Of a stretch of DNA of 50,117 nt, positions 5,780 to 13,331 are shown one piece after another. The stretch is from positions 1 through 50,117 of the IMG/VR virus record IMGVR_UViG_3300022937_000033; one strand, 5' to 3'. The position numbers and the translations under genes were made by a program. Each line of letters opens with the position of its first letter. The stretch's first letter is position 1. The DNA is from a virus. The notes under the pieces are model-generated. The model was not told the DNA's origin and ran no database searches. It worked only from the letters and a program-made list of their open reading frames with translations.

Positions 5780-5918
5780 CCCTAATGTTATTCAAACTCT
5801 AGACACAGATTGGGTAGATGAGATGCTCGAAGATGACTCGGAGGATCTATACGAAGAGTCGCTCTATGATGATACATCAGGCATCGAAATTGAGATCGAA
5901 TACACTACAGACTATTGA
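5772..5918 (+). CDS. very acidic 48-aa protein
   Basis: ATG 5772 to TGA 5918 encodes 48 residues with 18 Asp or Glu (WVDEMLEDDSEDLYEESL). It overlaps the basic gene upstream by eight bases, and its stop overlaps the next start. The tight overlap on both sides and the continuous open frame support a real gene. The adjacent basic and acidic products could interact; that is speculation from charge alone. Confidence 0.6.
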   Translation: MVDPNVIQTLDTDWVDEMLEDDSEDLYEESLYDDTSGIEIEIEYTTDY

Positions 5919-6100
5919 TTAAATTCGATGCCTATTCGAGACTCTATGAGGAGGGTAATCTTCCTCCTCAGGAGTTCATCGAGTGGATGCAATATCTGAT
6001 CGATTGTGAACCCGAACCTGACTACAGTAAGCATAAGAAACTGAGAGAATATTGCATCCTCGAAGGGTTATGCTATGATGTCAATGTAGGGGACGATTAG
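5915..6100 (+). CDS. small hypothetical protein with TTG start
   Basis: The frame opens at TTG 5915, overlapping the previous stop (TTGA), and encodes 61 residues. The first part contains YEEGNLPPQEFIEWMQYLID, a helical pattern common in small phage proteins. The only in-frame ATG (at about residue 25) would remove half of it, so a coupled TTG start is the better reading. The C-terminus is acidic. Function unknown. Confidence 0.6.
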   Translation: MIKFDAYSRLYEEGNLPPQEFIEWMQYLIDCEPEPDYSKHKKLREYCILEGLCYDVNVGDD

Positions 6101-6262
6101 ATACACTTGGCGTATATTAAAAGGGGTCCCTATGTGTAACCTACAAAAGTATAGGGTCGAGCATATTATCGAAACCGCTTTGAGGGTCCCCCCATATACA
6201 AAAAATTTTCCCCAGGTAAAAATCCCCCAGGAGGTCGTTTAGAATTTCCCAGTTCCTCTGAG
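6101..6262. other. non-coding gap with imperfect hairpin
   Basis: No gene seen in these 162 bases. CCCTAT (6127-6132) can pair with ATAGGG about 17 bases later, and GGGTCCC occurs twice (6124-6130, 6184-6190). A -10-like TATATT (6113-6118) lacks a good -35. AGGAGG (6229-6234) is a strong Shine-Dalgarno match but lies about 28 bases before the next ATG, too far for direct use. Confidence 0.4.
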
Positions 6263-6502
6263 ATGAGTCACCTGCAGATAACCTCGGATAATAAAAAAAA
6301 ACTTCCTATATACTGCAAGAATGTAACGGACGGTATCAGAATGTCTCGTAGGTTTATACTAAGTGTTGAAGAGGACGAACACGGGGATTGTTTCATTACA
6401 TTACCCGATGAGTTACTTGATGAACTCGGATGGCAAATTGACGATGTTCTAGAGTATACTGTTGAAGGAGAAAACGTTTATCTCAGTAAAGTTGATGAGT
6501 GA
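6263..6502 (+). CDS. AbrB/MazE-like small protein (putative)
   Basis: Encodes 79 residues from ATG 6263, or 53 from the in-frame ATG 6341 that begins directly at the conserved part. That part, RRFILSVEEDEHGDCFITLP followed by DELLDELGWQIDDVLEYTVE, has the layout of the swapped-hairpin AbrB/SpoVT fold: strand, acidic turn, a LPDELL helix, then GW-x-x-GDVLE-like residues. Similar proteins occur in marine phages, where I recall no proven function. DNA binding as a dimer would be expected if the fold is right. It overlaps the next gene by eight bases (ATGAGTGA). Confidence 0.7.
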   Translation: MSHLQITSDNKKKLPIYCKNVTDGIRMSRRFILSVEEDEHGDCFITLPDELLDELGWQIDDVLEYTVEGENVYLSKVDE

Positions 6503-6656
6503 ATTCACTTATGAGCAGCAGAAGTTAATCTTCGATGCTGTGCGGCACTATCAAATGAATCATAATGGTTCACAAGCACATTATGACAAGTGTCAGAAAC
6601 TATTGAACAGTATTGATGTTAGGGTGAGTCACAATGAAGTCGAATGCGACATTTGA
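6495..6656 (+). CDS. hypothetical protein, 53 aa
   Basis: ATG 6495 overlaps the previous stop and gives 53 helical, His- and Gln-rich residues (YEQQKLIFDAVRHYQMNH). A longer frame starts inside the upstream gene, but the ATGAGTGA overlap supports this start. The 3' end overlaps the following oxygenase gene by 23 bases. Not recognised. Confidence 0.65.
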   Translation: MSEFTYEQQKLIFDAVRHYQMNHNGSQAHYDKCQKLLNSIDVRVSHNEVECDI

Positions 6657-7185
6657 AGTAATTGACAACTTCCTTCCTAACGAAGTATTCAATACAATAT
6701 ATCGACAGATCACTGGAGATCAGTGTTTTCCTTGGTATTTGAATCACGCTAAGGTAATGCACGTCAGTCGTATGATAGATCCTGAGTTACAAGCGAAGGA
6801 GATCTACAACTGGCAGATGGTACATAAGTTTTATGAGATGGGTAGACCCCAGTCCCAGGAATGGGAAATACTTCTCCCACTCATCAATGCTTTACAACCA
6901 CGTGCTTTGATACGAATCAAAGCGAATCTAAATCATCACACAGACAATCTGATTGAATACGATTATCACACAGACTGTGGAGAGTACGGTACAGACCAGT
7001 TTGCGGGAGCAACAACTGCTGTATACTATCTCAATGATTGTGATGGTTACACGTTCTTTCAGAGTGGTGAGAGAGTGTATTCCAAGGCGAATCGATTAGT
7101 CAAATTCCCTGTCAACACACCTCACGCAGGTACATCAACAACTGATGCGAAATTCAGGTTTGTAATCAATTTGAATTACTTCTGA
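6634..7185 (+). CDS. 2OG-Fe(II) oxygenase, phage type
   Basis: Encodes 183 residues. The C-terminal half has a full set of expected active-site residues: H112-x-D114 in DYHTDC, the distal H164 in NTPHAGT and R175 for the 2-oxoglutarate carboxylate, with the strand VYYLNDCDGYTFF between them. The start FEVIDNFLPNEVF is typical of prolyl-hydroxylase-like phage and cyanobacterial proteins. The enzyme would couple 2-oxoglutarate decarboxylation to hydroxylation of an unknown protein or nucleic-acid substrate. Such genes are common in T4-like cyanophages. It is the last gene before the terminator at 7220. Confidence 0.9.
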   Translation: MKSNATFEVIDNFLPNEVFNTIYRQITGDQCFPWYLNHAKVMHVSRMIDPELQAKEIYNWQMVHKFYEMGRPQSQEWEILLPLINALQPRALIRIKANLNHHTDNLIEYDYHTDCGEYGTDQFAGATTAVYYLNDCDGYTFFQSGERVYSKANRLVKFPVNTPHAGTSTTDAKFRFVINLNYF

Positions 7186-7219
7186 ACCGTTACCCCCCGC
7201 GAACGTTGTAACTATTCTA

Positions 7220-7253
7220 ATGGTAGTAGAGAAAACTCTATTGCCATTTTTTT
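7220..7253 (+). terminator. rho-independent terminator
   Basis: A 12-bp stem (7220-7231 with 7236-7247, two G-U pairs) around an AAAA loop is followed by a run of T to 7253. It lies 35 bases after the oxygenase gene. Its 3' arm includes TTGCCA, the -35 of the next promoter. Confidence 0.85.
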
Positions 7254-7269
7254 ATGCTTATGGTATAAC
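7241..7269 (+). promoter_or_regulatory. promoter TTGCCA-N17-TATAAC with extended -10
   Basis: TTGCCA (7241-7246) and TATAAC (7264-7269) are separated by 17 bases, and TGG precedes the -10 as an extended element. It would start transcription about 25 bases ahead of the HNH gene at 7295. The -35 lies in the terminator stem and the T-run forms most of the spacer's start. Confidence 0.6.
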
Positions 7270-7294
7270 TATTATTACATTCATACACTAATAT

Positions 7295-8113
7295 ATGAAA
7301 ACACTGCAACAGCAACTCAATATCGACAATAGAATCGATGCCTATGATTTTTGGCATCTGTATGAACCCAATTTCAATCAACCACGTAGAAGTAGTGCCA
7401 ATATTGAGGTTCGTAAATCGATTGGTTTAGACACTGCTCGTCCTGGTGATTTAATTACCTCTCTAGAGGGAGAGATGTGGCGTATTGCTATTCACGTTGA
7501 GAATGGTCAGGAAGTGACTCTCCCCTGGATGCACGTTTCCAACTTTGGGCGTGTGATTAGTCACGTGTACCCTAGTGCCACTCAGAAGCGTCTTGGCAAG
7601 AGATGGGATCCAACATACCATCGTCTGTGTGACGGCAAGTTGAAGCGTTATAGCGGCACCGATGAGAAGACTTCTGGATGGAAGTTACTTATCAAAATGC
7701 CTCATATGGGGAAGTTGGAACCAGTGTGGTTGGATGACGAATGTACTGTTCAAAGTGCAGCATCCAAACGACAGGAGCGTGATATTGCCATTCACACTTT
7801 AGTTGCAAATACCTGGTACCCTATCTACGAAAATGTACCTGATGTGGATCCTCGAATGCTGAAAGCATTGAGATGGGATACTGCATCTAAGGAAGATAAA
7901 TTGTGGATGCAAGAGTTGTTTGAGGTTGATCATAAGGATCAGAACCCATTAAATAACTATGCCACCAACTTCCGTCGAACTACAGGTAAGGAGAACAATC
8001 GTGCAGCACTACGTGCACGTGGAGGCAACCACGCTAATCATCGTGGTACTACTATCAATGTTGATGTTGAACCATCCAATAATCTTATGGAGTTGTTTAA
8101 TGGAAATTCCTGA
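7295..8113 (+). CDS. HNH endonuclease (putative homing nuclease)
   Basis: Encodes 272 residues. The segment at residues 208-226 (LFEVDHKDQNPLNNYATNF) carries the HNH signature: D-H at 212-213, then two Asn-containing positions spaced as in NPLNNYATNFR. Residues 77-90 (LPWMHVSNFGRVISH) resemble a NUMOD4-like VSN-x-G-R-V-S motif. Between them is a basic region that may bind DNA. It has its own promoter and terminator boundary, as expected for a mobile free-standing gene. The target site is unknown. It overlaps the next gene by 14 bases. Confidence 0.85.
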   Translation: MKTLQQQLNIDNRIDAYDFWHLYEPNFNQPRRSSANIEVRKSIGLDTARPGDLITSLEGEMWRIAIHVENGQEVTLPWMHVSNFGRVISHVYPSATQKRLGKRWDPTYHRLCDGKLKRYSGTDEKTSGWKLLIKMPHMGKLEPVWLDDECTVQSAASKRQERDIAIHTLVANTWYPIYENVPDVDPRMLKALRWDTASKEDKLWMQELFEVDHKDQNPLNNYATNFRRTTGKENNRAALRARGGNHANHRGTTINVDVEPSNNLMELFNGNS

Positions 8114-8339
8114 GTTTGAATCTTATCAAGAAGAACTTGAGTGGAGATTTGATCGTATTGCTGATACTTTGAAGGTATTAGCAGAACGTAGTCAACGTGC
8201 AGAACAGTTTCTGAGCAGGGGTGCTGATATGATTCAGTACAAGATTCCTGGACACGACGAGTATTCCAATCTAAAAGGGATCTTTGATGATCTCTATATG
8301 CGAATAAATACTCTGGAAGAGAAACTAAATGGTGACTAA
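8100..8339 (+). CDS. small coiled-coil protein, 79 aa
   Basis: ATG 8100 lies within the end of the HNH gene and gives 79 residues. The sequence is mostly helical with heptad-like spacing (WRFDRIADTLKVLAERSQRA, LYMRINTLEEKLNG), so a coiled coil is likely. Its stop overlaps the start of the structural gene (TAATG), and a late-promoter-like ATAAATA lies inside it at 8304-8310. It may belong to the virion module; function unknown. Confidence 0.7.
   Translation: MEIPEFESYQEELEWRFDRIADTLKVLAERSQRAEQFLSRGADMIQYKIPGHDEYSNLKGIFDDLYMRINTLEEKLNGD
8304..8310 (+). promoter_or_regulatory. candidate T4-type late promoter ATAAATA
   Basis: ATAAATA, preceded by A, lies 29 bases upstream of the structural gene start at 8339, a spacing like that of the other late-promoter motifs in this window. 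It falls within coding sequence, so chance is possible. Confidence 0.45.
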
Positions 8340-11300
8340 TGCCAGCCTATATCATTGAAACTGGTCGTAGTTATGAAAACCCCGTAGATTCGGATGATTA
8401 CTATAGGACGTGGAACTCGTCTGATCATCCGTCTCTCGGCGGTGGTTATCAAATTACATTCCAAGATGCTGGTCCTGGTTCCTACAATTTTGGTAGGGAC
8501 GAAGTATTTTATATTGGTGCGCCTACAGAAACTTGTGTAGCAAACTGCAATTCTACACGTAGGGGTGTTTGGAGATACTACTCTGGATCAAATGAAGATC
8601 ATTTGTATTGGGTTGATGAGAGTATCCCAAAGAACGATACCTTTGATAGAAGATCATATAATCACGAACCACGCAATAAGAGAAGATATTTTCAACTCCT
8701 AAAAGAGTCTGTTGGTAGTGCAGTTGGGGTATATCTGCATTTTAGTAATGGAAATAAGAATTCGTATCTGTCTTCTAGTAGTAGTGGAGCAGTTCGTTTC
8801 TTAGGATATGCATATTCTTCCCAATCTGCTGCCAATTCTGCTGGAGTAACCAATCCTGGCGAATCTGCAATACCTTTGTATCACTATCGGAAGAATAATT
8901 CCAATGGATACGATGATTTTTACACAATCAACCCTGCAACAGAGGTAAACTTACAAATTGGTGTCCCTGGAGTGCCCGATCCAGCGGAAGCATTGAATCA
9001 AGAGTACCAATATATTGGAATTTACGCTTGGGTGTTTGATGGATCTGCACCTCAAGCAAAAAAACGCTTTGAATCGACAGGAAAAGCATTCAATACAGGT
9101 GAAGTTGACCGTTCTGGATGGTACAACTACAATACAACGTGGTCTAGAAGACGATATGAGGATGAACCCACTGATACACCTGCTGAGCAGGGGTGGGGTG
9201 AACCAACTAGCGTTGCTCTAGCATCTACTGATGCCAATTTTGAGTGGTTCTATGGTAAAAATGGTGCTGTTAAAGCGTGTATGCCAAGATTCCTTGGTTT
9301 TCACGATGCATTTGAAGGACAATTCTTATATTATCTCTACGATACATCATTTCCGTTTAATGGTCCCATCTATGGTATCAATTTTACCACTACAGATGCT
9401 CCCTGCTGTCCTGCACGGAGTGAAACCCCGTGTGTACCCAACGTAGAATACCACTCATACTACTATGAGATGCGTGAGGATGCCTGGGTAACCCAGAAAA
9501 CACGTATTACTGTGGATGTGCCTGGAAAGGGCGCTGCAGAGTCATTCTGGGCGGTAGGAACGGATGATCCAATGATCTTTTTCCGCTACACCTCGTCCAG
9601 TGGTGCATTTAGACTTGGCGAAACCCTGAATGGGTGGGAAATACAAAGAGTTCGTTACTTTGGGGATGAATTGAAGTGTGGTTATATGACACTCAAGGGC
9701 ATTTCATCACAGTTTGGTAATGCATTCACATATAACCAGTCTATTACGTCAAATGACGGTGCTACAGGGGTTGTTTTAGCGGGTTATGGCATCAAAGATA
9801 AGGCAGCATTCTTTGGAATTTACGAATTTCCAAAACAACTGTCATATTATAAGGTTGAACTCGACAATAAAGCACTGATTCCGAACAGAACTTTGGATGA
9901 GGCGGTATTAGAGGCAATCGTAAACAGTAAAGGCGAAATTGATCACGTAAACATTGTTAATTCTGGTAGAGATTACAGAAATCCAACCCTTTCATTCTCA
10001 CTTCCTGACGTTATTCGTGAAGAAGGATTCTCTGATGCCGCAGAAAATATCCCAGAAGCGTTTGAAGATGATGTTTCTGGAGAAATTGCACTCTCACTTG
10101 AGTCCAGTGATGAATTTGAAAGTGGTGATTACTCAACCAGAAAGATTGGTAGAAACGTTTCTAAGCAAAGATACGTCACACAGGACGATTTTACGGGAAC
10201 TCTGAGGCAGGCTAAGGGTTATGCAGTCTTAAATGAGATCGGATGTATCAAACAGGTCGTTATTACAGACAAAGGAGCAGGGTATCAACCTGGGGAAAAG
10301 GTAGAAATCTACGTTGTAGATCGTTTAACCGAGACTCGGGAAGACACTTTTGTTGGTCCTGGCGCTGCTGACATCAAAACAAAGGTCGATTCTTCGGTGG
10401 GAAGTGGTGAAATTGGTGATTCTAGGGTGAGATCTGCATTTTCTGAGATGCAAGAGATCGCTGGAACTGCTCTAGATGTCCTAAAAGAACCAGTTTTATC
10501 AAATTATACCGTTGGATACATTAGAAATACGGATGTAAACAACTATGAGAAGACAAAATTCTGCGATGATGTGATTCCATCGATATGTTTAGACCTAGAT
10601 ATGGGATCTCAGTGGGCAGATGTGAACACTTATACAGATGTGAGTTCACTTTGGGGCGAAGTTAACAATGCAAATCCAAATTGGAACCAAAATAATGAGT
10701 TTTTTGCGGATATTCAAACAAATTCATCTAAGAATCAGCAGATAATCAACACTAAAATGAACAGTGGACTGCCTGGAATCTTTGGTGGACCGTGTATTGA
10801 GACAAATCAAGCAAATTTGTATACGGTAAAACGCTTTGTTGACCTTCCTTGCCCGTATGTTGCATACGATCCCAATGGGGTTGAGAAGGTTTTTGGATAC
10901 TTACCCTTCAAATATTGCGGTAATGATCAAGAATTTGCAACTGTTAGAGTCACATTGTCAGTAGAAGGTGATGTTTCTGGTGTTAGTTCGGCAGTTAATG
11001 AGCGTTTTATGGACTGGTTGAGTTGGTTACCCAAACCAACATTAACTCCTGCACGTCAAGTTGGGGGTGGTGTGAAGTGTCACCCGTGTGTTAGAGGTGC
11101 ATATAAAGGTAAATGTTATGAAACTGCCAACGGTGAGTACACATTTGTACCTCGTTCTGGGGATGAAAATACATTTGATTACAATGGACCTGGCGCAACA
11201 CTGTCAACTTCAAATGAAGAGTTGGGTCAATTGAGCACTTGGATCGGTGACAACGTAAATGTTTACACTGGAATGTTCTTCACTCAGACAATTGTTGATG

Positions 11301-11767
11301 CAAATGACAATCCACTGTATACCAATGACGTTCCATACACGCAACTCACTCTAGATCCGTGCACAAATGGTAAATTTCCTAATGATTGTTGGCACAATTT
11401 TGTGGCAGATGGGGTTTTGGATGTGTATTCTGGGTATGACGGCAATGGAGACGGAATTGCATCTGACGATATTTGCTCTGGATACCCGTTTAGATCCTGT
11501 GGTGGGTCTCTAACAAGCGGAGATCCCGAAGATCCAATCAACAATCCACCAGTTTATGCCGCTGGTAGTTGGGCATTGAGGAATGTTATTCACTCAACAG
11601 TCGCATTTGACACAGAAAAGCGAGCAGAAAACAACCCATACATAGAATTGGGACCGTTTTCTGGTGATATGCAGTGGGTAAATTGGAAAACTGGTGCCGT
11701 ACGACTATTGGATAAGGCATATGAACAATACGGAAACCCATTTTTTGAGGAGTGCGACTTAGAATAA
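8339..11767 (+). CDS. large virion structural protein, 1142 aa
   Basis: Encodes 1142 residues and overlaps the neighbours on both sides by one base (TAATG). The first third has repeated segments of the type GVWRYYSGSNEDHLYW, IPLYHYRKNNSNGYDDFYT and YQYIGIYAWVF, which recall the repeats of DUF5648-like domains (LYR-x-Y...HFYT...Y-x-GIAGYVF). The middle contains two copies of the GxGY repeat also found in the giant protein (NSGRDYRNPTLSF, DKGAGYQPGEKVEIYV). Cys pairs are frequent. Its place just before a PAAR-like tip protein and gp25 suggests a baseplate hub, spike or fibre component. No enzyme motif seen. The exact role is inference. Confidence 0.85.
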   Translation: MPAYIIETGRSYENPVDSDDYYRTWNSSDHPSLGGGYQITFQDAGPGSYNFGRDEVFYIGAPTETCVANCNSTRRGVWRYYSGSNEDHLYWVDESIPKNDTFDRRSYNHEPRNKRRYFQLLKESVGSAVGVYLHFSNGNKNSYLSSSSSGAVRFLGYAYSSQSAANSAGVTNPGESAIPLYHYRKNNSNGYDDFYTINPATEVNLQIGVPGVPDPAEALNQEYQYIGIYAWVFDGSAPQAKKRFESTGKAFNTGEVDRSGWYNYNTTWSRRRYEDEPTDTPAEQGWGEPTSVALASTDANFEWFYGKNGAVKACMPRFLGFHDAFEGQFLYYLYDTSFPFNGPIYGINFTTTDAPCCPARSETPCVPNVEYHSYYYEMREDAWVTQKTRITVDVPGKGAAESFWAVGTDDPMIFFRYTSSSGAFRLGETLNGWEIQRVRYFGDELKCGYMTLKGISSQFGNAFTYNQSITSNDGATGVVLAGYGIKDKAAFFGIYEFPKQLSYYKVELDNKALIPNRTLDEAVLEAIVNSKGEIDHVNIVNSGRDYRNPTLSFSLPDVIREEGFSDAAENIPEAFEDDVSGEIALSLESSDEFESGDYSTRKIGRNVSKQRYVTQDDFTGTLRQAKGYAVLNEIGCIKQVVITDKGAGYQPGEKVEIYVVDRLTETREDTFVGPGAADIKTKVDSSVGSGEIGDSRVRSAFSEMQEIAGTALDVLKEPVLSNYTVGYIRNTDVNNYEKTKFCDDVIPSICLDLDMGSQWADVNTYTDVSSLWGEVNNANPNWNQNNEFFADIQTNSSKNQQIINTKMNSGLPGIFGGPCIETNQANLYTVKRFVDLPCPYVAYDPNGVEKVFGYLPFKYCGNDQEFATVRVTLSVEGDVSGVSSAVNERFMDWLSWLPKPTLTPARQVGGGVKCHPCVRGAYKGKCYETANGEYTFVPRSGDENTFDYNGPGATLSTSNEELGQLSTWIGDNVNVYTGMFFTQTIVDANDNPLYTNDVPYTQLTLDPCTNGKFPNDCWHNFVADGVLDVYSGYDGNGDGIASDDICSGYPFRSCGGSLTSGDPEDPINNPPVYAAGSWALRNVIHSTVAFDTEKRAENNPYIELGPFSGDMQWVNWKTGAVRLLDKAYEQYGNPFFEECDLE

Positions 11768-12297
11768 TGGCAGGATTACTAAAACCAGTAGCAAGTTTGA
11801 ATGGGATGCCTTGTTCTGGACACGGTATTCCAGTTCCTACTGCAGTTCATACTCAAGAACCGTGTAAAAAACCACCAACAAAGTTACCGATTGTTGTAAA
11901 AAATCTAACTTGTTTTTGGCCACCCACACCACTCACCCCAATCAATGCGATAAATCCCCAGAGAGCGACAGTTTTGGTAAACGGATTCCCGATTATGATT
12001 GCTGGTGATACATTTACACCGCATATTTCTGTGACGACAAACATTGTGAACTATGTTTGCCCGTGTGGACCCAATACTTGCATCATCCCAACGCCATTTC
12101 CCTGCTCAGAACTTACAATTGAAGACAGGGGAGGAACAGGACATCCTAGAACTGTGGTTCCTACTAGCACAACAACCCTCGCCTTTAAGGTTCCTGTAGC
12201 AAGATTATTGGATCCTTTGGGTGTTGGTGCACCAGGTGCAAGTTTGCCGTGTTCCAGTGTTGTTGCTTATGGATCACCTACTGTACTTGCCTCATAG
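11767..12297 (+). CDS. PAAR-like spike-tip protein
   Basis: ATG 11767 (TAATG overlap) gives 176 residues rich in Pro, Cys, Gly and Thr. The sequence has PAAR-type blocks: MPCSGHG near the start, ATVLVNGFPIMIAGD in the middle, and PCSSVVAYGSPTVLAS at the end. PAAR proteins form a zinc-bearing cone that sharpens the central spike of contractile tails; T4 gp5.4 is the equivalent. Conserved Cys and His residues (PCSGHG, CPCGPNTC, PCSS) could hold the metal. The position beside baseplate genes agrees. The family is called from motif layout. Confidence 0.8.
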   Translation: MAGLLKPVASLNGMPCSGHGIPVPTAVHTQEPCKKPPTKLPIVVKNLTCFWPPTPLTPINAINPQRATVLVNGFPIMIAGDTFTPHISVTTNIVNYVCPCGPNTCIIPTPFPCSELTIEDRGGTGHPRTVVPTSTTTLAFKVPVARLLDPLGVGAPGASLPCSSVVAYGSPTVLAS

Positions 12298-12300
12298 ATA

Positions 12301-12309
12301 TGCTATAAT
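12301..12309 (+). promoter_or_regulatory. extended -10 promoter TGCTATAAT
   Basis: TATAAT (12304-12309) with TG one base upstream is a consensus extended -10. No good -35 was found at 16-18 bases. It lies 24 bases ahead of the small gene at 12333. Confidence 0.55.
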
Positions 12310-12332
12310 TTCTCTGTTCTACAAATTCGATT

Positions 12333-12482
12333 ATGGCACGAGCAAAAGTTGGTCTTTCTGGCAAGAAAATCATTGAGTCGAAACCCAAGACCACTCGTCA
12401 GGGAAGCAGTAAGAATACCAAGTATTCTGCAAGTTCTAGGAATGGTGCTCCCAAACGGTACCGTGGTCAAGGTCGGGGTTGA
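12333..12482 (+). CDS. tiny basic protein, 49 aa
   Basis: ATG 12333 to TGA 12482 encodes 49 residues rich in Lys, Arg, Ser and Gly, beginning MARAKVGLSGKKIIESKPK and ending PKRYRGQGRG. Similar tiny basic proteins occur near baseplate genes of T4-like cyanophages, as far as I recall. The stop overlaps the next start (TGATG). Probably disordered; nucleic-acid binding is possible from charge. Confidence 0.75.
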   Translation: MARAKVGLSGKKIIESKPKTTRQGSSKNTKYSASSRNGAPKRYRGQGRG

Positions 12483-12673
12483 TGCGTCCTGAAACTCGTA
12501 AGTCAATGGAAATGCTCTTCGCTGCTAAATGGAACCTTCCTAAAGCAGCGAAGAACTGCAATCTCAGTGAAAAGGAAATGAAAATTACTTTCAATGAGTA
12601 TTGCAATTTCCACCCACCAACTTATAAGGTAACGGTAGACTTCCGCGATAAACAATTGGGATTCGACTTCTAA
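12482..12673 (+). CDS. hypothetical protein, 63 aa, helix-turn-helix-like
   Basis: ATG 12482 gives 63 residues. The segment FAAKWNLPKAAKNCNLSEKEMKITF, named here only by its ends FAAKWNL and EMKITF, has the spacing of a small helix-turn-helix (AAKNCNLSEKEMK). The C-terminus ends VDFRDKQLGFDF. I recall conserved cyanophage proteins of this form, which would suit a regulator, but no function is established to my knowledge. The CTAAATA late promoter overlaps its stop codon. Confidence 0.7.
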   Translation: MRPETRKSMEMLFAAKWNLPKAAKNCNLSEKEMKITFNEYCNFHPPTYKVTVDFRDKQLGFDF

Positions 12674-12676
12674 ATA
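12670..12676 (+). promoter_or_regulatory. T4-type late promoter CTAAATA
   Basis: CTAAATA overlaps the stop codon of the gene ending at 12673 and precedes the gp25 operon. The 57 bases that follow hold a weak hairpin (TTCTA / TAGAA) and no other gene. Confidence 0.65.
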
Positions 12677-12733
12677 CATCAGGCGATAGCAACCGCCATA
12701 AAAGTTCTACTTGTAGAATTCAGGTAAACGATT

Positions 12734-12922
12734 ATGGCAAACAGTCCTATTCCTGATCAGGGACAAGATTTTATCGATTCTGGAATGGTTTTAATAACCG
12801 ATCCGCGCTCTGATAAATACTTGAACCGAACGAAACCCAACGATCCTCCCAAGGATCGTCTAACTAGACAATGTGGCGGTGCTGGTGGTTTCGACGATTA
12901 TGTCGAACGCTTTAATTCTTAA
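12734..12922 (+). CDS. hypothetical protein, 62 aa, upstream of gp25
   Basis: Encodes 62 residues, polar and Asp/Pro-rich (SPIPDQGQDFIDSGMVLITD) with a C-terminal GGAGGFDDYVERF. Its stop overlaps the gp25 start (TAATG), so the two are translationally coupled and it is probably a late protein. I recall similar short proteins before gp25 in cyanophages; no function known. Confidence 0.75.
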   Translation: MANSPIPDQGQDFIDSGMVLITDPRSDKYLNRTKPNDPPKDRLTRQCGGAGGFDDYVERFNS

Positions 12923-13329
12923 TGGCATACCGTTTCAAAACAGAACGAAATTTAAGTCGTCAATTTAGAGACCTCAGTATTGGGATGTTGGCAAACCCCA
13001 ATACTGAGGATTTTTCTATGGTAAAAAATGAGAATGCTATCAAGCAATCTATTAGAAATTTGGTATTGACACAATTTGGCGAAAGACCTTTTCAACCAAA
13101 CAGCGGATCTAGACTCAAATCTATGCTTTTTGAGAACTTTGATGTGTTTATGCTGGAAGATCTCAAAAGTGAAATTGTCAGTGTTGTTAGTCGTTTAGAA
13201 CCACGAGTTGAACTTACTGACGTAATTGTTAAATATGAAGGTGGTACTGAAATTGAGGTTGAAGTGGAATATAGAATTATCGGTGAAATCCTTACACAAA
13301 CTGTAGACTTCCTGCTGGAGCGCACGTAA
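12922..13329 (+). CDS. gp25: baseplate wedge protein gp25
   Basis: Encodes 135 residues, close to the T4 gp25 length. It carries the family's core NENAIKQSIRNLVLTQFGER and the EPR triplet at residues 93-95 (RLEPRVEL), which is the signature of gp25-like proteins (GPW_gp25 family). In T4-like particles it links the inner baseplate wedge to gp6 and sheath assembly. gp6 follows two bases after its stop, the T4-like cyanophage arrangement. Confidence 0.96.
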   Translation: MAYRFKTERNLSRQFRDLSIGMLANPNTEDFSMVKNENAIKQSIRNLVLTQFGERPFQPNSGSRLKSMLFENFDVFMLEDLKSEIVSVVSRLEPRVELTDVIVKYEGGTEIEVEVEYRIIGEILTQTVDFLLERT

Positions 13330-13331
13330 AA

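Noticed and set aside
6462-6494. Longer N-terminus for the 53-aa protein at 6495
   Set aside because: The extension lies within the end of the AbrB-like gene; the ATGAGTGA overlap gives a better start.
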